From: Psychrobacter sp.
Lineage (GTDB): Bacteria; Pseudomonadota; Gammaproteobacteria; Pseudomonadales; Moraxellaceae
Length of the DNA stretch: 36,518 nucleotides
Assembly: GCA_029267175.1 (NCBI GenBank)
Contig: JARIDJ010000057.1
Location: 1-36,518 of the forward strand
Direction: 5' to 3'
A program made the position numbers and the translations under genes. The notes under the pieces are model-generated. The model did not search any database and was not told the origin of the DNA. It saw nothing but the letters and a program-made list of their open reading frames with translations. Positions 22,789 through 32,207 of the stretch are shown here, one piece after another. The stretch's first letter is position 1; each line of letters starts with the position of its first letter.

Positions 22789-24588
22789 ATGACTCTCACG
22801 CCTCTACTCAAACCTACTTTATTAAGCCTAGGTTTAATAGCCATGATGGGTTGTAGCTCCAGCCATGACACCGCTTTCACAAAAACGAATAAAACCGTAG
22901 CAAAGACTAAGCAAAACGTAGACAATCTAGACTCTACCGCCACTGTTTACTATAACGGCGACATTATTACTATGCAAAGCGACCAGCCAGAGATGGTCGA
23001 AGCCTTAGTCACTAAAGGCGGCAAAATTGCTTATGTAGGTACCTTGGACAAAGCACAGTCAAAATATAAAAATGCCATCTCAGTCAATCTAAAAAACCAA
23101 ACTTTATTACCAGGGTTTATCGATCCGCACAGTCATTTTGGTATGATTTCTAACACATTCGGTCAAGCTGATCTAAATCCACCACCAGTAGGCAAGATTG
23201 ATAGTATAGATAAAATGCTGCAAGCGCTAAAGGCTTATAAAAAAGATAATAATATCGCTGATGGCGAGTGGATATTTGGCTGGGGTTATGATGAGACCCA
23301 ATTAGCGGAGGATCGTCATCCGACCAAAGATGAGATCGATAGCGTGCTGCCTAATAATCCGGTTTATCTACAACATACTAGCGGTCATATGGGCGTGGCG
23401 AGCTCTAAAGGCTTAGCTGAGATGAATATCACGGCCGATAGTAAAGCGCCAGAGGGTGGTAATATTGCTCGGGTCAAAGGCTCTAACGAGCCAAACGGTT
23501 TGGTGCAAGAGACCGCTATGTATCCTTTCGTGCGTAACTTATTAGAAGTACTGGCTCCTAAGCAAGCTCAGTTCTTTGAGCAAACGCAGGACTATTACGC
23601 TAGCAATGGTATTACCACCGCCCAAGATGGTTCAACCACGCGTGATGCCATTAAGTTTTTTCAGGCGCAAGCTGATGCCGGCAAATTAAAGATCGATTTG
23701 ATATCCCTAGCTGGCGTGAGCGACTTGGATGAGAACTTAGCGGATAAAGATTTTAAATGGAAAAGCTATCAAAACGGTTTTAAAGTACAAGGCACAAAGA
23801 TTATCGCTGATGGCTCCCCGCAAGGCAAGACCGCTTATTTTAGTCAGCCTTATCTAACGCCTGTAGCCGATTGTGATAGCGATTGCCGCGGCCTGCCAAG
23901 CTTGAGTCAAGATGAGCTCAATGAGATGTTTGCCAAAGCTTATACTCGCGATAATCAGCTCTTTATTCATAATAATGGCGATGGCGCTACCGATATGATT
24001 ATCAAGGCTCATGAGTATGCCATCAAAAAGACCGGACAAGCGGCGGATAAAGATCGTCGTACCGTTCCCATTCATGCGCAGTTCGCGCGCCTTGATCAAC
24101 TACAAGCTTTCAAAAAGTATAAAATGCTACCGTCATTCTTTACCAATCACGCTTACTTTTGGGGCGATGTCCATGTCAAAAACTTAGGCTTAGCTCGCGC
24201 AAACTTCTTAAGCCCGATTGCTACTGCCGATAAAATGGGACTAAAATATACCAACCACTCAGATGATACCGTCACCCCTGTCGATCCTTTATTCGGTATC
24301 TGGTCCGCGGTCAATCGTACCTCGCGCACTGGCAAAATTATCGGAGTTGATGAGCGCGCCAGCCCTTATCAAGCGCTAAAAGCAATCACCAGCCACGCCG
24401 CTTATGAGTATTATGAAGAGGACAGCAAAGGCTCGTTGACTCCTGGCAAATTAGCGGATTTAGTTATTTTGGATCAGAATCCTTTGAGCGTACCAGCCGA
24501 TAAAATACGGGATATCAAAGTGGTAAAAACCATCAAAGAAGGCAAAACGATTTATGACAGTTTATCTAGCCATAATACGGCGCAATAA
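22789..24588 (+). CDS. Amidohydrolase-family (YtcJ-like) lipoprotein
   Basis: 599 residues. A lipoprotein signal ends at MMGC (C22); serine at +2 suggests outer-membrane sorting. The rest is a metal-dependent amidohydrolase of the Amidohydro_3/YtcJ type. VTKGGKIAYVG is the small beta-sandwich, GFIDPHSH holds metal ligands H114 and H116, and later metal-region motifs are PIHAQFAR, TNHSDD and the closing GSLTPGKLADLVILDQNPL. YtcJ-like proteins hydrolyse exocyclic amide or C-N bonds of unknown substrates; a periplasmic or membrane-anchored form implies processing of an imported compound. AAGGAG lies 5 bases before the ATG. It is followed after 46 bases by an alpha/beta hydrolase and may be co-transcribed with it. 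Confidence 0.88.
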   Translation: MTLTPLLKPTLLSLGLIAMMGCSSSHDTAFTKTNKTVAKTKQNVDNLDSTATVYYNGDIITMQSDQPEMVEALVTKGGKIAYVGTLDKAQSKYKNAISVNLKNQTLLPGFIDPHSHFGMISNTFGQADLNPPPVGKIDSIDKMLQALKAYKKDNNIADGEWIFGWGYDETQLAEDRHPTKDEIDSVLPNNPVYLQHTSGHMGVASSKGLAEMNITADSKAPEGGNIARVKGSNEPNGLVQETAMYPFVRNLLEVLAPKQAQFFEQTQDYYASNGITTAQDGSTTRDAIKFFQAQADAGKLKIDLISLAGVSDLDENLADKDFKWKSYQNGFKVQGTKIIADGSPQGKTAYFSQPYLTPVADCDSDCRGLPSLSQDELNEMFAKAYTRDNQLFIHNNGDGATDMIIKAHEYAIKKTGQAADKDRRTVPIHAQFARLDQLQAFKKYKMLPSFFTNHAYFWGDVHVKNLGLARANFLSPIATADKMGLKYTNHSDDTVTPVDPLFGIWSAVNRTSRTGKIIGVDERASPYQALKAITSHAAYEYYEEDSKGSLTPGKLADLVILDQNPLSVPADKIRDIKVVKTIKEGKTIYDSLSSHNTAQ

Positions 24589-24634
24589 AATCTTAACCCA
24601 TCTTGTTAATCTCTAAATCCATCAAGGAAGCTTT

Positions 24635-25576
24635 ATGAGTACTACCGAGCAAATCACCTCATCGGATACTAGCCACTATTTACACCATAGTTTTTTTGAG
24701 CCTACAGATAGTGCTACTAAAATAACTGCTACCTTATTAATAATTCATGGTATGAGCGAGCACAGCGGCCGCTATAGCAAGTTTGCACAATTCTTAGCCG
24801 ATAACGGTATTGCAGTAGCCACGTATGATCAGCTCGGTCATGGCAAGACAGTCAAGTCTGCAAGCGAGCTTGGGTTTTTTGGTGATGAGCATCCGGTGCA
24901 GACTTTATTAAAAGATGTAATCTTGATGGCAGATAACCTAAAAGCTCGGCATCCTGATGTCCCGCATTTCGTTATGGGGCACTCCATGGGCTCCTTTATT
25001 GTGCGCACGGTAATGAAGCATCACGCTCATAACTTCGCTGGCGCTATCTTGATGGGGAGCGCTGATGTCAATCCGTTAGCAAAAGCTATTTTGCCTATCA
25101 ATAAGCTACTAGCAAAAGTCGCGCCTAAAAAGCCCAATACGCTATTTGCTACTACCATGAATAAAGTGCTTAATAGTAAGCTTGATAATCGTATTTCCTC
25201 CTCGCCCTTTGCTTGGTTAAGCGAGAATCAGGCCAATATTGAGGCTTATGAAGCTGACCCTTTAACGGGGTTTGAATTTACTAATAATGGCTATTTGACG
25301 CTATTTACCCTAATGCAATCAGGTCTTAATAAGGGCTGGGCAACTACTATCAAAAAAGACTTTGCCATGCTCTTTATCAGTGGTAAAAACGATCCTATCG
25401 GTGACATGGGCAGAGGCGTACAGAAGGTAGTTAACCGCTTAAAACAGCAAAAATTCAGCGATATCACCATAAAGCTTTATCCGCATATGCGTCATGAGCC
25501 GCTACAAGAGCTGGAGAAACATACGGTTTATCAAGATATCTTGGCGTGGATCAATAATCATCTCAAAAACTCTTAG
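24635..25576 (+). CDS. Alpha/beta hydrolase, monoacylglycerol lipase/lysophospholipase-like
   Basis: 313 residues of the Hydrolase_4 group. [12 protein letters not shown] is the oxyanion loop typical of monoglyceride lipases and PldB-like lysophospholipases. The nucleophile is S117 in MGHSMGS, the acid is probably D in [11 protein letters not shown], and the histidine is in [11 protein letters not shown]. No signal peptide is seen. AAGGAAG lies 5 bases before the ATG. It lies 46 bases after the amidohydrolase lipoprotein and 50 bases before dapD, so the three may form one transcript. The substrate is inferred from family resemblance. Confidence 0.87.
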   Translation: MSTTEQITSSDTSHYLHHSFFEPTDSATKITATLLIIHGMSEHSGRYSKFAQFLADNGIAVATYDQLGHGKTVKSASELGFFGDEHPVQTLLKDVILMADNLKARHPDVPHFVMGHSMGSFIVRTVMKHHAHNFAGAILMGSADVNPLAKAILPINKLLAKVAPKKPNTLFATTMNKVLNSKLDNRISSSPFAWLSENQANIEAYEADPLTGFEFTNNGYLTLFTLMQSGLNKGWATTIKKDFAMLFISGKNDPIGDMGRGVQKVVNRLKQQKFSDITIKLYPHMRHEPLQELEKHTVYQDILAWINNHLKNS

Positions 25577-25626
25577 AGCGTATCAACTACGTTTTTAACT
25601 TTGTTCATCAACCTTTAAGGATTTTT

Positions 25627-26448
25627 ATGTCATTACAACAAACCATTGAGCAAGCTTTTGAAAACCGCAACGACTATAGCCCAGCCAATATGCCATCAGA
25701 GGTGCGGGCAGCTATCGAGCAAGTACTTGAGCAATTAGATAATGGTAGTTTGCGTGTCGCTGAAAAAAAAGAGGGCCAGTGGGTGGTCAATCAATGGGCC
25801 AAAAAAGCAGTGCTATTATCTTTTCGCCTCAATGACAATTATGTGCAAGCTGCCGGCGAGCATGTACAGTTTTATGACAGAGTGCCGACTAAATTTGCTG
25901 ATTGGACAGCGGCCCAATTTAAAGAAGCGGGCGTGCGCGTTGTACCACCAGCGGTAGCGCGTAAAGGCTCCTATATCGCAGCTGGTGCAGTACTCATGCC
26001 GTCCTACGTCAACATTGGCGCTTATGTCGATCAAGGCGCTATGGTTGATACTTGGGCAACGGTCGGATCTTGTGCACAAATCGGTAAAAACGTGCATTTA
26101 TCAGGCGGCGTTGGTATCGGCGGTGTGTTAGAGCCGCTACAAGCCAATCCTACTATCATCGAGGATAATTGCTTTATCGGTGCGCGCTCTGAAATCGTTG
26201 AAGGTGTGATCATCGAGGAAGGCGCAGTGATCTCTATGGGCGTCTATATTGGTCAATCAACGCGTATTTATGATCGCGAAACGGGCGAGATTCATCGCGG
26301 CCGTGTGCCAGCAGGCTCAGTAGTAGTGCCCGGTAGCTTGCCTTCAGAAGATGGCACTCATAGCTTGTACGCGGCTATCATTGTCAAAAAGGTCGATGCA
26401 CAAACCCGTGCTAAGACCGCAGTTAATGACTTACTACGCTTAGATTAA
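25627..26448 (+). CDS. dapD: 2,3,4,5-tetrahydropyridine-2,6-dicarboxylate N-succinyltransferase
   Basis: 273 residues, the usual DapD length. The enzyme succinylates tetrahydrodipicolinate in the succinylase branch of lysine and meso-diaminopimelate synthesis. The N-terminal helical domain (about 1-100) is followed by a left-handed beta-helix of hexapeptide repeats (about 108-225: [23 protein letters not shown] turns and [15 protein letters not shown]), then a conserved tail [16 protein letters not shown] and [17 protein letters not shown]. Catalytic-region residues in [21 protein letters not shown] are intact. AAGGA precedes the ATG. A strong terminator follows; dapC, dapE and other lysine genes are not in the window. 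Confidence 0.97.
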   Translation: MSLQQTIEQAFENRNDYSPANMPSEVRAAIEQVLEQLDNGSLRVAEKKEGQWVVNQWAKKAVLLSFRLNDNYVQAAGEHVQFYDRVPTKFADWTAAQFKEAGVRVVPPAVARKGSYIAAGAVLMPSYVNIGAYVDQGAMVDTWATVGSCAQIGKNVHLSGGVGIGGVLEPLQANPTIIEDNCFIGARSEIVEGVIIEEGAVISMGVYIGQSTRIYDRETGEIHRGRVPAGSVVVPGSLPSEDGTHSLYAAIIVKKVDAQTRAKTAVNDLLRLD

Positions 26449-26491
26449 ACGAGACAGTTTGGTAGTTCTCAATTTATTCTGTGCTTATACT

Positions 26492-26528
26492 AAAAAAGAT
26501 GCTCAAGGTTATCCTTAGCATCTTTTTT
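26492..26528 (+). terminator. Rho-independent terminator of dapD
   Basis: AAAAAAGATGC, a short bulge and AAGG pair with CCTT-A-GCATCTTTTTT around a 4-base loop, with a T run ending at 26528. The form is strong and nearly symmetrical, so it may work on both strands. Confidence 0.85.
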
Positions 26529-26690
26529 ACGGTTTACTCTACTGTTTAGTAGAGCCACTTACGTTATAATTCATCGTTTGCAAAATCATTATGAATAATC
26601 GCTCTCTGCTCTACTGAGCATGATTATCTTAGGTTTGGCAAAGTCGATGTCAACAGTCTCAGAGCAGCCAAAAAGCGTAAGGATACAAGG

Positions 26691-27800
26691 ATGGTAAAAC
26701 TCATTTTGCTTGGGTTATTAGCAGGTGCGCTTTTTAGCTCAACCTTTATATTGAATGAGGCTATGAGTAGCGCAGGTGGGCATTGGTTTTGGTCAGCTAG
26801 TCTGCGCTACTTATTTATGTGGCTGATATTGAGCTTAATTATCGTTGTACCACACGGCTTTGGACGCATCAAAGCACTAAGCGCTATTTTTGCGCAGCAT
26901 TGGCGCTTTTGGTGTTTGACTGGCAGTATTGGTTTTGGCGTTTTTTATACGGGTATCTGCTATGCCGGCGACCATGTTGCTGGTTGGGTGGTCGCAGCGA
27001 CTTTTATGTTTACGGTGGTCACAAGCTTATTAGTGCTATTGGCATTTGGTCAGCGCTTTGATAAAAAGTTTATCTTTTATGCCATACTAGTGTTTATTGG
27101 CGTGGTGTTAGTCAATGTCAGCGAGGGACTACGCGCTACTGCAGCAGCAGCTTTGGCAACCCCTTCTATGTCGGAGATGCTACTGTTTGGCGCTTTACCT
27201 GCCTTGCTCGCAGCATTTTGTTATCCGATTGGCAATCAGCTGGTCTGGCAAGTCTCTTATAATTCTCGGCAGCGCATGGCTGCAGAGCCTTTTTTAACAG
27301 TCGCTGCTAATGACGCCGCTGATACTAACGATTTTACCACTCCTACCATTAGTCTACCTTACTCCCATGAACCGGCTGCCAAAATTGAGCAGCAGTCCTC
27401 CAAATTACAAAAGTTAATCAGCCGTATTCCCGCTATCGAAACGGACTTATTACAAAATGCTTTTAACAAAGTCTGGCTAATGTCCTTAGGAAGTTTGCCA
27501 TTTTGGCTATTGTTAGGCATTGTAGTGCGCCCAGAAGCCCCTAGCTCCTCACAGTTGTTCAATACCTTGCTAGTAGCTCTATTAGCAGGTGTTGGCGCGA
27601 CTAGTATATTTCTTTATGCACGCGAGAAAGCAGTGACTTCGAGTGAGGTCGCTGGTGTTGACTCCACCCAAGCTAGTGAGGTCATCTTTGCATTGATGGG
27701 CGGTATGCTGTTTCTTAGTAATGATCTACCTTCAGCGATGGGACTAGTAGGCATTGCCCTTATTATATTAGGCTTAATACTATTTGCTAAAGATGGTTAG
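26691..27800 (+). CDS. DMT-superfamily multidrug-efflux-type transporter
   Basis: 369 residues with about ten membrane helices in two halves, fitting the EmrE-like 'multidrug resistance efflux transporter' family (PF13536 type). The N terminus LLAGALFSSTFILNEAMSSAGGHWFWSASLRY is characteristic. A hydrophilic loop of about 65 residues (190-255) separates the halves. The second half ends with STQASEVIFALMGGMLFL and GLVGIALIILGLILF, typical of EamA repeats. Located in the inner membrane; the substrate is unknown. AAGGAT precedes the ATG. It follows the dapD terminator and is 81 bases ahead of the first TRIC-like gene. Confidence 0.85.
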   Translation: MVKLILLGLLAGALFSSTFILNEAMSSAGGHWFWSASLRYLFMWLILSLIIVVPHGFGRIKALSAIFAQHWRFWCLTGSIGFGVFYTGICYAGDHVAGWVVAATFMFTVVTSLLVLLAFGQRFDKKFIFYAILVFIGVVLVNVSEGLRATAAAALATPSMSEMLLFGALPALLAAFCYPIGNQLVWQVSYNSRQRMAAEPFLTVAANDAADTNDFTTPTISLPYSHEPAAKIEQQSSKLQKLISRIPAIETDLLQNAFNKVWLMSLGSLPFWLLLGIVVRPEAPSSSQLFNTLLVALLAGVGATSIFLYAREKAVTSSEVAGVDSTQASEVIFALMGGMLFLSNDLPSAMGLVGIALIILGLILFAKDG

Positions 27801-27881
27801 CGCTATAATCGGTATTGAGTATTGCTCTTATAAAGTATTGCTTTTATATTTGACTAAATATCATGGAAATAGGTAAATAAA

Positions 27882-28517
27882 ATGGTTAATGATTTGATTT
27901 TTCCTGATATTTTATTATACCTATTAGATATGGTAGGTATTGTTGCTTGCGCTATTGCCGGCACTCTACTCGCTCAGCACAAAGGCTTCGATATCGCCGG
28001 TTGTATCTTGGTCTCGATGGTTAATGCTATCGGTGGTGGTACGGTACGCGATTTGGTGTTAGATCGCCATCCGCTATTTTGGATGACCGATCTGAACTAT
28101 GTCATCGTCATTACCATAACCTCGCTGGTTTTGCAAATCTTCTTTCATCTGTATCATAAAATTGATAATGCACTGAAACTGTTTGACGCTATAGGGCTTG
28201 CCGCCTTTAGTGTCATTGGCTTCAAAGTTGCACTAAACCAAGATATGTCACCGCTGATTGCTATTATGATGGGAGTTTGGACGGCTATTATTGGTGGTTT
28301 ACTGCGTGATATTATTTGCAATGAGATACCGCTACTGCTGCAACGAGAGATCTACATCTCCGCTAGTATTGCCGGTTCAGTGACTTATTTATTGCTTGAT
28401 TATTTCGGCGTCAATCCCGGAATTAACGAATTTATTATGCTTGGCGTCATCTTTGCAGTACGCATGCTTGCGCTACGCTTTGATTGGCATCTACCTTCTA
28501 TCCGCTTAGTTGACTAA
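27882..28517 (+). CDS. Trimeric intracellular cation (TRIC)/YicG-like channel protein, copy 1
   Basis: 211 residues with about seven membrane helices made of two repeats of the UPF0126 (glycine-rich) domain. The first repeat carries GGGTVRDLVLDRHPLFW (about residues 51-67), the second GGLLRDIICNEIPLLLQREIY. Prokaryotic TRIC relatives form trimeric monovalent cation channels; some members have been linked to glycine uptake. It is an inner-membrane protein. AGG lies about 8 bases before the ATG. The next gene, 47 bases on, is a diverged paralogue. Confidence 0.88.
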   Translation: MVNDLIFPDILLYLLDMVGIVACAIAGTLLAQHKGFDIAGCILVSMVNAIGGGTVRDLVLDRHPLFWMTDLNYVIVITITSLVLQIFFHLYHKIDNALKLFDAIGLAAFSVIGFKVALNQDMSPLIAIMMGVWTAIIGGLLRDIICNEIPLLLQREIYISASIAGSVTYLLLDYFGVNPGINEFIMLGVIFAVRMLALRFDWHLPSIRLVD

Positions 28518-28564
28518 TATCACTAATTGTCAGCTTAGGCATATTTTTGTGAACCTCTACCTTT

Positions 28565-29260
28565 ATGATCAGCACCTTAACTCAGCTACCACCGCAGGCG
28601 CTTACCCCAGAGTTTGTAACTCGTTTTGAGCCGACCTCATTTATGTTTTGGCTAGAGATGTTTGGTATTTTTGCCTGTAGTGTCTCAGGGACGATTTTAG
28701 CTAAGCATAAGAACTTCGATGCCTTTGGCTGTATTTTGGTGGCGATGATTGCTGCCATTAGTGGCCCTACCGCCCGTGATATTATTCTTAATCGCTATCC
28801 GCTGTTTTGGATGGTAAATATGAATTATTTGCTGATTATCACTATTACCTCGGTTGGCTTTCAGATGTTTTGTAATCCCAAAGCGCGTCATGTCGATGGT
28901 CTGTTGAAGCTATTTGATGGCTTGGCGCTTGCGATATTTACTCTAATTGGTATTCAAGTGGCACAAGAGATGGGCGCTAATATTCCAGTTTGTATTTTAC
29001 TTGGCGTGCTCAACATTTTATTTGGTACAGTCATCCGTGACATGCTGTGTAATGAGATTCCGCTGGTATTGCAACGCGAGCTTTATATTACTCCAGCAAT
29101 TATTGGCGGTATTTTATACTTTGTGCTGCAGGTAATGGATATCCCTTCTTGGATAACGCAGTCCTTGACGATGCTTACTATCTTCTCCATTCGTATGTTA
29201 GCCGTACAACATGATTGGTATTTTCCAGATATTAGCTTAATTAAGAAAGCCAGTTTATAG
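28565..29260 (+). CDS. TRIC/YicG-like channel protein, copy 2
   Basis: 231 residues, with two UPF0126 repeats. The first repeat differs from the usual GGGTxRD: it reads SGPTARDIILNRYPLFW, so the first glycines of the GGG pore-lining kink are altered. The second, GTVIRDMLCNEIPLVLQREL, also lacks the GG of its neighbour. An N-terminal extension of about 25 residues precedes the first helix. No clear Shine-Dalgarno is seen; translation may couple to copy 1. The two proteins probably arose by tandem duplication and may form a mixed complex (inference). Confidence 0.86.
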   Translation: MISTLTQLPPQALTPEFVTRFEPTSFMFWLEMFGIFACSVSGTILAKHKNFDAFGCILVAMIAAISGPTARDIILNRYPLFWMVNMNYLLIITITSVGFQMFCNPKARHVDGLLKLFDGLALAIFTLIGIQVAQEMGANIPVCILLGVLNILFGTVIRDMLCNEIPLVLQRELYITPAIIGGILYFVLQVMDIPSWITQSLTMLTIFSIRMLAVQHDWYFPDISLIKKASL

Positions 29261-29333
29261 TCTATAAAAACGCAAGTTAACGGCTTAAAAAGGCGCGTCA
29301 AAAGCCTCAATGGTTAAAAGCTTTAGTGCGCCC

Positions 29334-31166
29334 TCAAGGCTTAGTCACCGCCAAATCTTTTATCATTAGCTGCAGGCTTTGCTTACCATTCCACTCATTA
29401 ATATCAAGCTGAAATAAGATATGTACCTCTGCTGCGCGATAATCCCAATGGTCACTATCAAAATTAAAATAAATAGCTTCAATAGGATATTGTACACCCG
29501 GATAACGAAGCGATAGTTTGAGGTGTTTATCCTTTAATATCTTAAAGCTTGATACCTCAAATAGTCCATCAAATATTGGTGGAGCAAAGCCATGACCCCA
29601 AATGCTAGCATCGGCTAAATGCTCAGCAAACGCTAAGCTAAAATCGCTCGCTTGCAACGCGCCGTCGGTGAATTTTTGCTCAGCGAATACCTCATCATCA
29701 AGCTGCGATATCACCTCATCAAAAGCCTCAACGAAAGCCTCAAAATTGCGGCGCTTAATAGTCAAGCCTGCTGCCATCGCGTGTCCGCCAAAATGAGTGA
29801 TAAGGCTGGGATATCGCTCGGCGACCTGCTCAATAGCGTCACGAATATGCACCCCGGCTATCGAGCGCGCAGACCCTTTGATCGCATCATCTGCTCCTGT
29901 ACGCGTCGTATCAGCCGGCGCAAAGACAATACTAGGGCGATAGTGGCTTTCTTTTAAGCGTCCAGCCACGATACCGATAACACCTTGATGCCAGTCATCT
30001 TGATACAGGACAATACTGCGCTTATCATTGATAACAGAGTTTTGCTGAGCTTTAGAGGCAATGGTTTTAGAGATAATAATAGTGTCATCGCCCTCCTCCA
30101 AATCATTATCGCTATCTGCGCTACTCTCAGCTAAACCCTGCACAATGTTATCGGCTTGCGTGCGCATCTCGCCTTCTACTTGCCGGCGACTGCGGTTAAG
30201 AAGCTCAAGCTCGTGCGCTAAACGCTGCGCGCAGGCCCAGTCATCGGTCAATAAACACTCAATACCGATACGCATATTATCCATGCGACCAGCCGCATTA
30301 ATCCGTGGCCCTAATACAAAACCAAAATCTTGCGCCTGTAATTGTTTAGCATCACGGCCGGCTTGTTCAAGTAGCGCTAAGATACCGATACAGCAGCGTC
30401 CTTGGCGAATCGCGTTTAGTCCATGATGTACAAGGATACGGTTGTTTTTATCGAGTACGCCGACATCTGCGATAGTACCAAGCGCCACTAAGTCTAGATA
30501 TTGGCTAACTTGTACCGTGGACTTGCCAGCCTCTCGGCGTAATTTAGCCAACCGGCCTAACACATAAAACGCGACCCCAACACCTACCAAAGCCTTGCTA
30601 GCAAAGGTGCAGTCCAATTGATTGGGATTGACTACCGCTTCAGCAGGCGGCGTCGCCTTAGTAGTCAGATGATGATCGGTAATAATCACTGTAATGCCAT
30701 CCGCTTGCGCGCGTGCTACGCCATCGGTACTTGAGATACCATTATCAACGGTGACGATGACCTCTGGCTGATAAGTTTCTATACCTAGCTCAACAATCTC
30801 AGGCGTCAAACCATAACCATACTTAAAGCGATCCGGCACCAAAAAATCTACTTTAGCGCCCATAGCCGTCAATGCGCGCATCATCAGCGCCGTACTAGTA
30901 GCCCCATCGCAATCAAAGTCGCCAACGATTAAGATACGCTGATGATTATCAATAGCCTCATCAAGCAAACGCACCGCCTCAGTGACACCATACAAGTCCT
31001 CAGCAGGCAGCAAGGCAGATAAACTCGTCTGCAGCTCATCCGGATCGGTAATACCGCGTCCAGCATAGAGCCGAGCAAGAGTAAAAGATTGGGCAGCTAG
31101 CGATTGTAGCGCGGTGGGCAGCTCGTCAATGCGAGTGCCGGTAAATCGAGGGATTAAATTTAGCAT
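29334..31166 (-). CDS. recJ: Single-stranded-DNA-specific 5'-3' exonuclease RecJ
   Basis: 610 residues. The DHH phosphoesterase domain has VGDFDCDGATS (D83, D85, D87), TVDNGISS and TDHHLTT (D164, H165, H166). The DHHA1 domain has GGHAMAAGL, and an OB-like C terminus ends in LDINEWNGKQSLQLMIKDL. RecJ degrades 5'-ended single-stranded DNA in mismatch repair, base excision and RecF-pathway recombination, with Mn2+ or Mg2+. It is about 30 residues longer than E. coli RecJ because of an acidic, low-complexity insertion at about 346-382 between the two domains. I see no clear Shine-Dalgarno. It is convergent with the TRIC pair. Confidence 0.97.
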   Translation of the reverse strand: MLNLIPRFTGTRIDELPTALQSLAAQSFTLARLYAGRGITDPDELQTSLSALLPAEDLYGVTEAVRLLDEAIDNHQRILIVGDFDCDGATSTALMMRALTAMGAKVDFLVPDRFKYGYGLTPEIVELGIETYQPEVIVTVDNGISSTDGVARAQADGITVIITDHHLTTKATPPAEAVVNPNQLDCTFASKALVGVGVAFYVLGRLAKLRREAGKSTVQVSQYLDLVALGTIADVGVLDKNNRILVHHGLNAIRQGRCCIGILALLEQAGRDAKQLQAQDFGFVLGPRINAAGRMDNMRIGIECLLTDDWACAQRLAHELELLNRSRRQVEGEMRTQADNIVQGLAESSADSDNDLEEGDDTIIISKTIASKAQQNSVINDKRSIVLYQDDWHQGVIGIVAGRLKESHYRPSIVFAPADTTRTGADDAIKGSARSIAGVHIRDAIEQVAERYPSLITHFGGHAMAAGLTIKRRNFEAFVEAFDEVISQLDDEVFAEQKFTDGALQASDFSLAFAEHLADASIWGHGFAPPIFDGLFEVSSFKILKDKHLKLSLRYPGVQYPIEAIYFNFDSDHWDYRAAEVHILFQLDINEWNGKQSLQLMIKDLAVTKP

Positions 31167-31497
31167 AGCGGTATTCTACTGACTTTAATCATTAGCCACA
31201 ACGTTAATTTTAAACGTTAATTTAACGGCTAATTGATGGGCATTTACTCCGTAATTTACTCGTATCTAGACTCAGGCTACTGAACTTATGCTATTGTGAG
31301 TCTTAACTAGCTACTAGATAAGCAGTCTAAGGATAATCGTTACAAAAACCGTGTACTTTTTAGCTATTTTTCTGCAATTTGCTACAAAGCTGGGATTGTA
31401 TGGCGCTGATAAACCCCTAAAATGATACTAACTTAAATAATTAGACCATTAATTTAATTAGTCATTAACTTTTGCACGACTTTATAAGGATAATTTT
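31167..31497. other. 331-base divergent region between recJ and the DUF697-like gene, with short direct repeats
   Basis: No gene seen. Three near-tandem units AACGTTAATTTT, AAACGTTAATTT and AACGGCTAATT occupy 31200-31234 in the recJ leader side. AAGGA lies just before the ATG at 31498. No confident promoter hexamer pair was found. Confidence 0.4.
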
Positions 31498-32013
31498 ATG
31501 AAAACCACCCCTACTGCCGAAAAGCTTCCTAATACTATTGACCCCAATCTAGATCTAGATGAGGTAAAAAAAGAGTGTATGAAATTAATTAAGAAGCGTG
31601 CCAGAATCTCCGCTGGTGTAGCGATAGTGCCTATTCCTTTTTTTGATGTCGCTGTTGATGCTAGTATGCTAACCATGCTATTGCCAGAGATTAGTGAGCG
31701 TTTTGGTTTACTAGAGAATCGTAGAGGGGCGGTTGATCTTGAGTCGCGCGCTATTCACTGGAAAGAGCTAAAAAACCGTACGGTTGATTTTGCTGGCTTG
31801 ATGGCGACGCGTGGTATCGTCAAAAAAACTATTCAAGGGTTTGGAGGTCGAATTGCCGCTAAACAAGTGACTAAATTTGTACCATTAGGCGGGCAACTAG
31901 TTGCCGCGACTATGGGTTATACTATTTTCAAAAAGATAGCTAGCGATCATATTGATGAGTGCTACAAATTAGCAAAAGACATTCAGCAAAGAGAAAGTAG
32001 CAAAAATGTCTAA
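31498..32013 (+). CDS. DUF697-like protein of unknown function
   Basis: 171 residues. A charged start is followed by a hydrophobic segment, ISAGVAIVPIPFFDVAVDASMLTML (in pieces from about 38 to 62), that recalls the 'PIPxxD' helical hairpin of DUF697 domains found after GTPases such as YcjF. A second glycine/alanine-rich helix pair follows (AAKQVTKFVPLGGQLVAATMGY, about 119-140). No GTPase domain is attached and none is visible next door. It is probably membrane-associated. AAGGA precedes the ATG and a strong terminator follows, so it is a single-gene unit. The family assignment is from pattern resemblance only. Confidence 0.7.
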   Translation: MKTTPTAEKLPNTIDPNLDLDEVKKECMKLIKKRARISAGVAIVPIPFFDVAVDASMLTMLLPEISERFGLLENRRGAVDLESRAIHWKELKNRTVDFAGLMATRGIVKKTIQGFGGRIAAKQVTKFVPLGGQLVAATMGYTIFKKIASDHIDECYKLAKDIQQRESSKNV

Positions 32014-32056
32014 ACACCATAGTTTTTAGCGAGTAATAGGCAAATCATAGACAATA

Positions 32057-32091
32057 AACCAGTTAAGACAATGCTCTTAACTGGTTTTTTT
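32057..32091 (+). terminator. Rho-independent terminator of the DUF697-like gene
   Basis: A perfect 12-base stem, AACCAGTTAAGA (32057-32068) and TCTTAACTGGTT (32075-32086), with a 6-base loop and a following T run. Confidence 0.9.
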
Positions 32092-32207
32092 ATCTGATCT
32101 GTTTTAGGCTAATCGATTTTAGACTAGTCACTATTAGCGCTCACTTCCCCTACCTAAATTAGCGTATTATTTTGCTTACTATTACTTCTATCTACAGGGA
32201 TATACTG

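Noticed and set aside
29261..29333. Terminator between the TRIC pair and recJ
   Set aside because: GGCGC/GCGCC arms exist but are interrupted by a long loop and lack a T run on either strand, so the evidence is too weak.
29602..30426. Plus-strand open frames of up to 121 codons inside recJ
   Set aside because: They are rich in S, A, C and R, as expected for antisense readings of coding DNA, and have no Shine-Dalgarno or domain signal.
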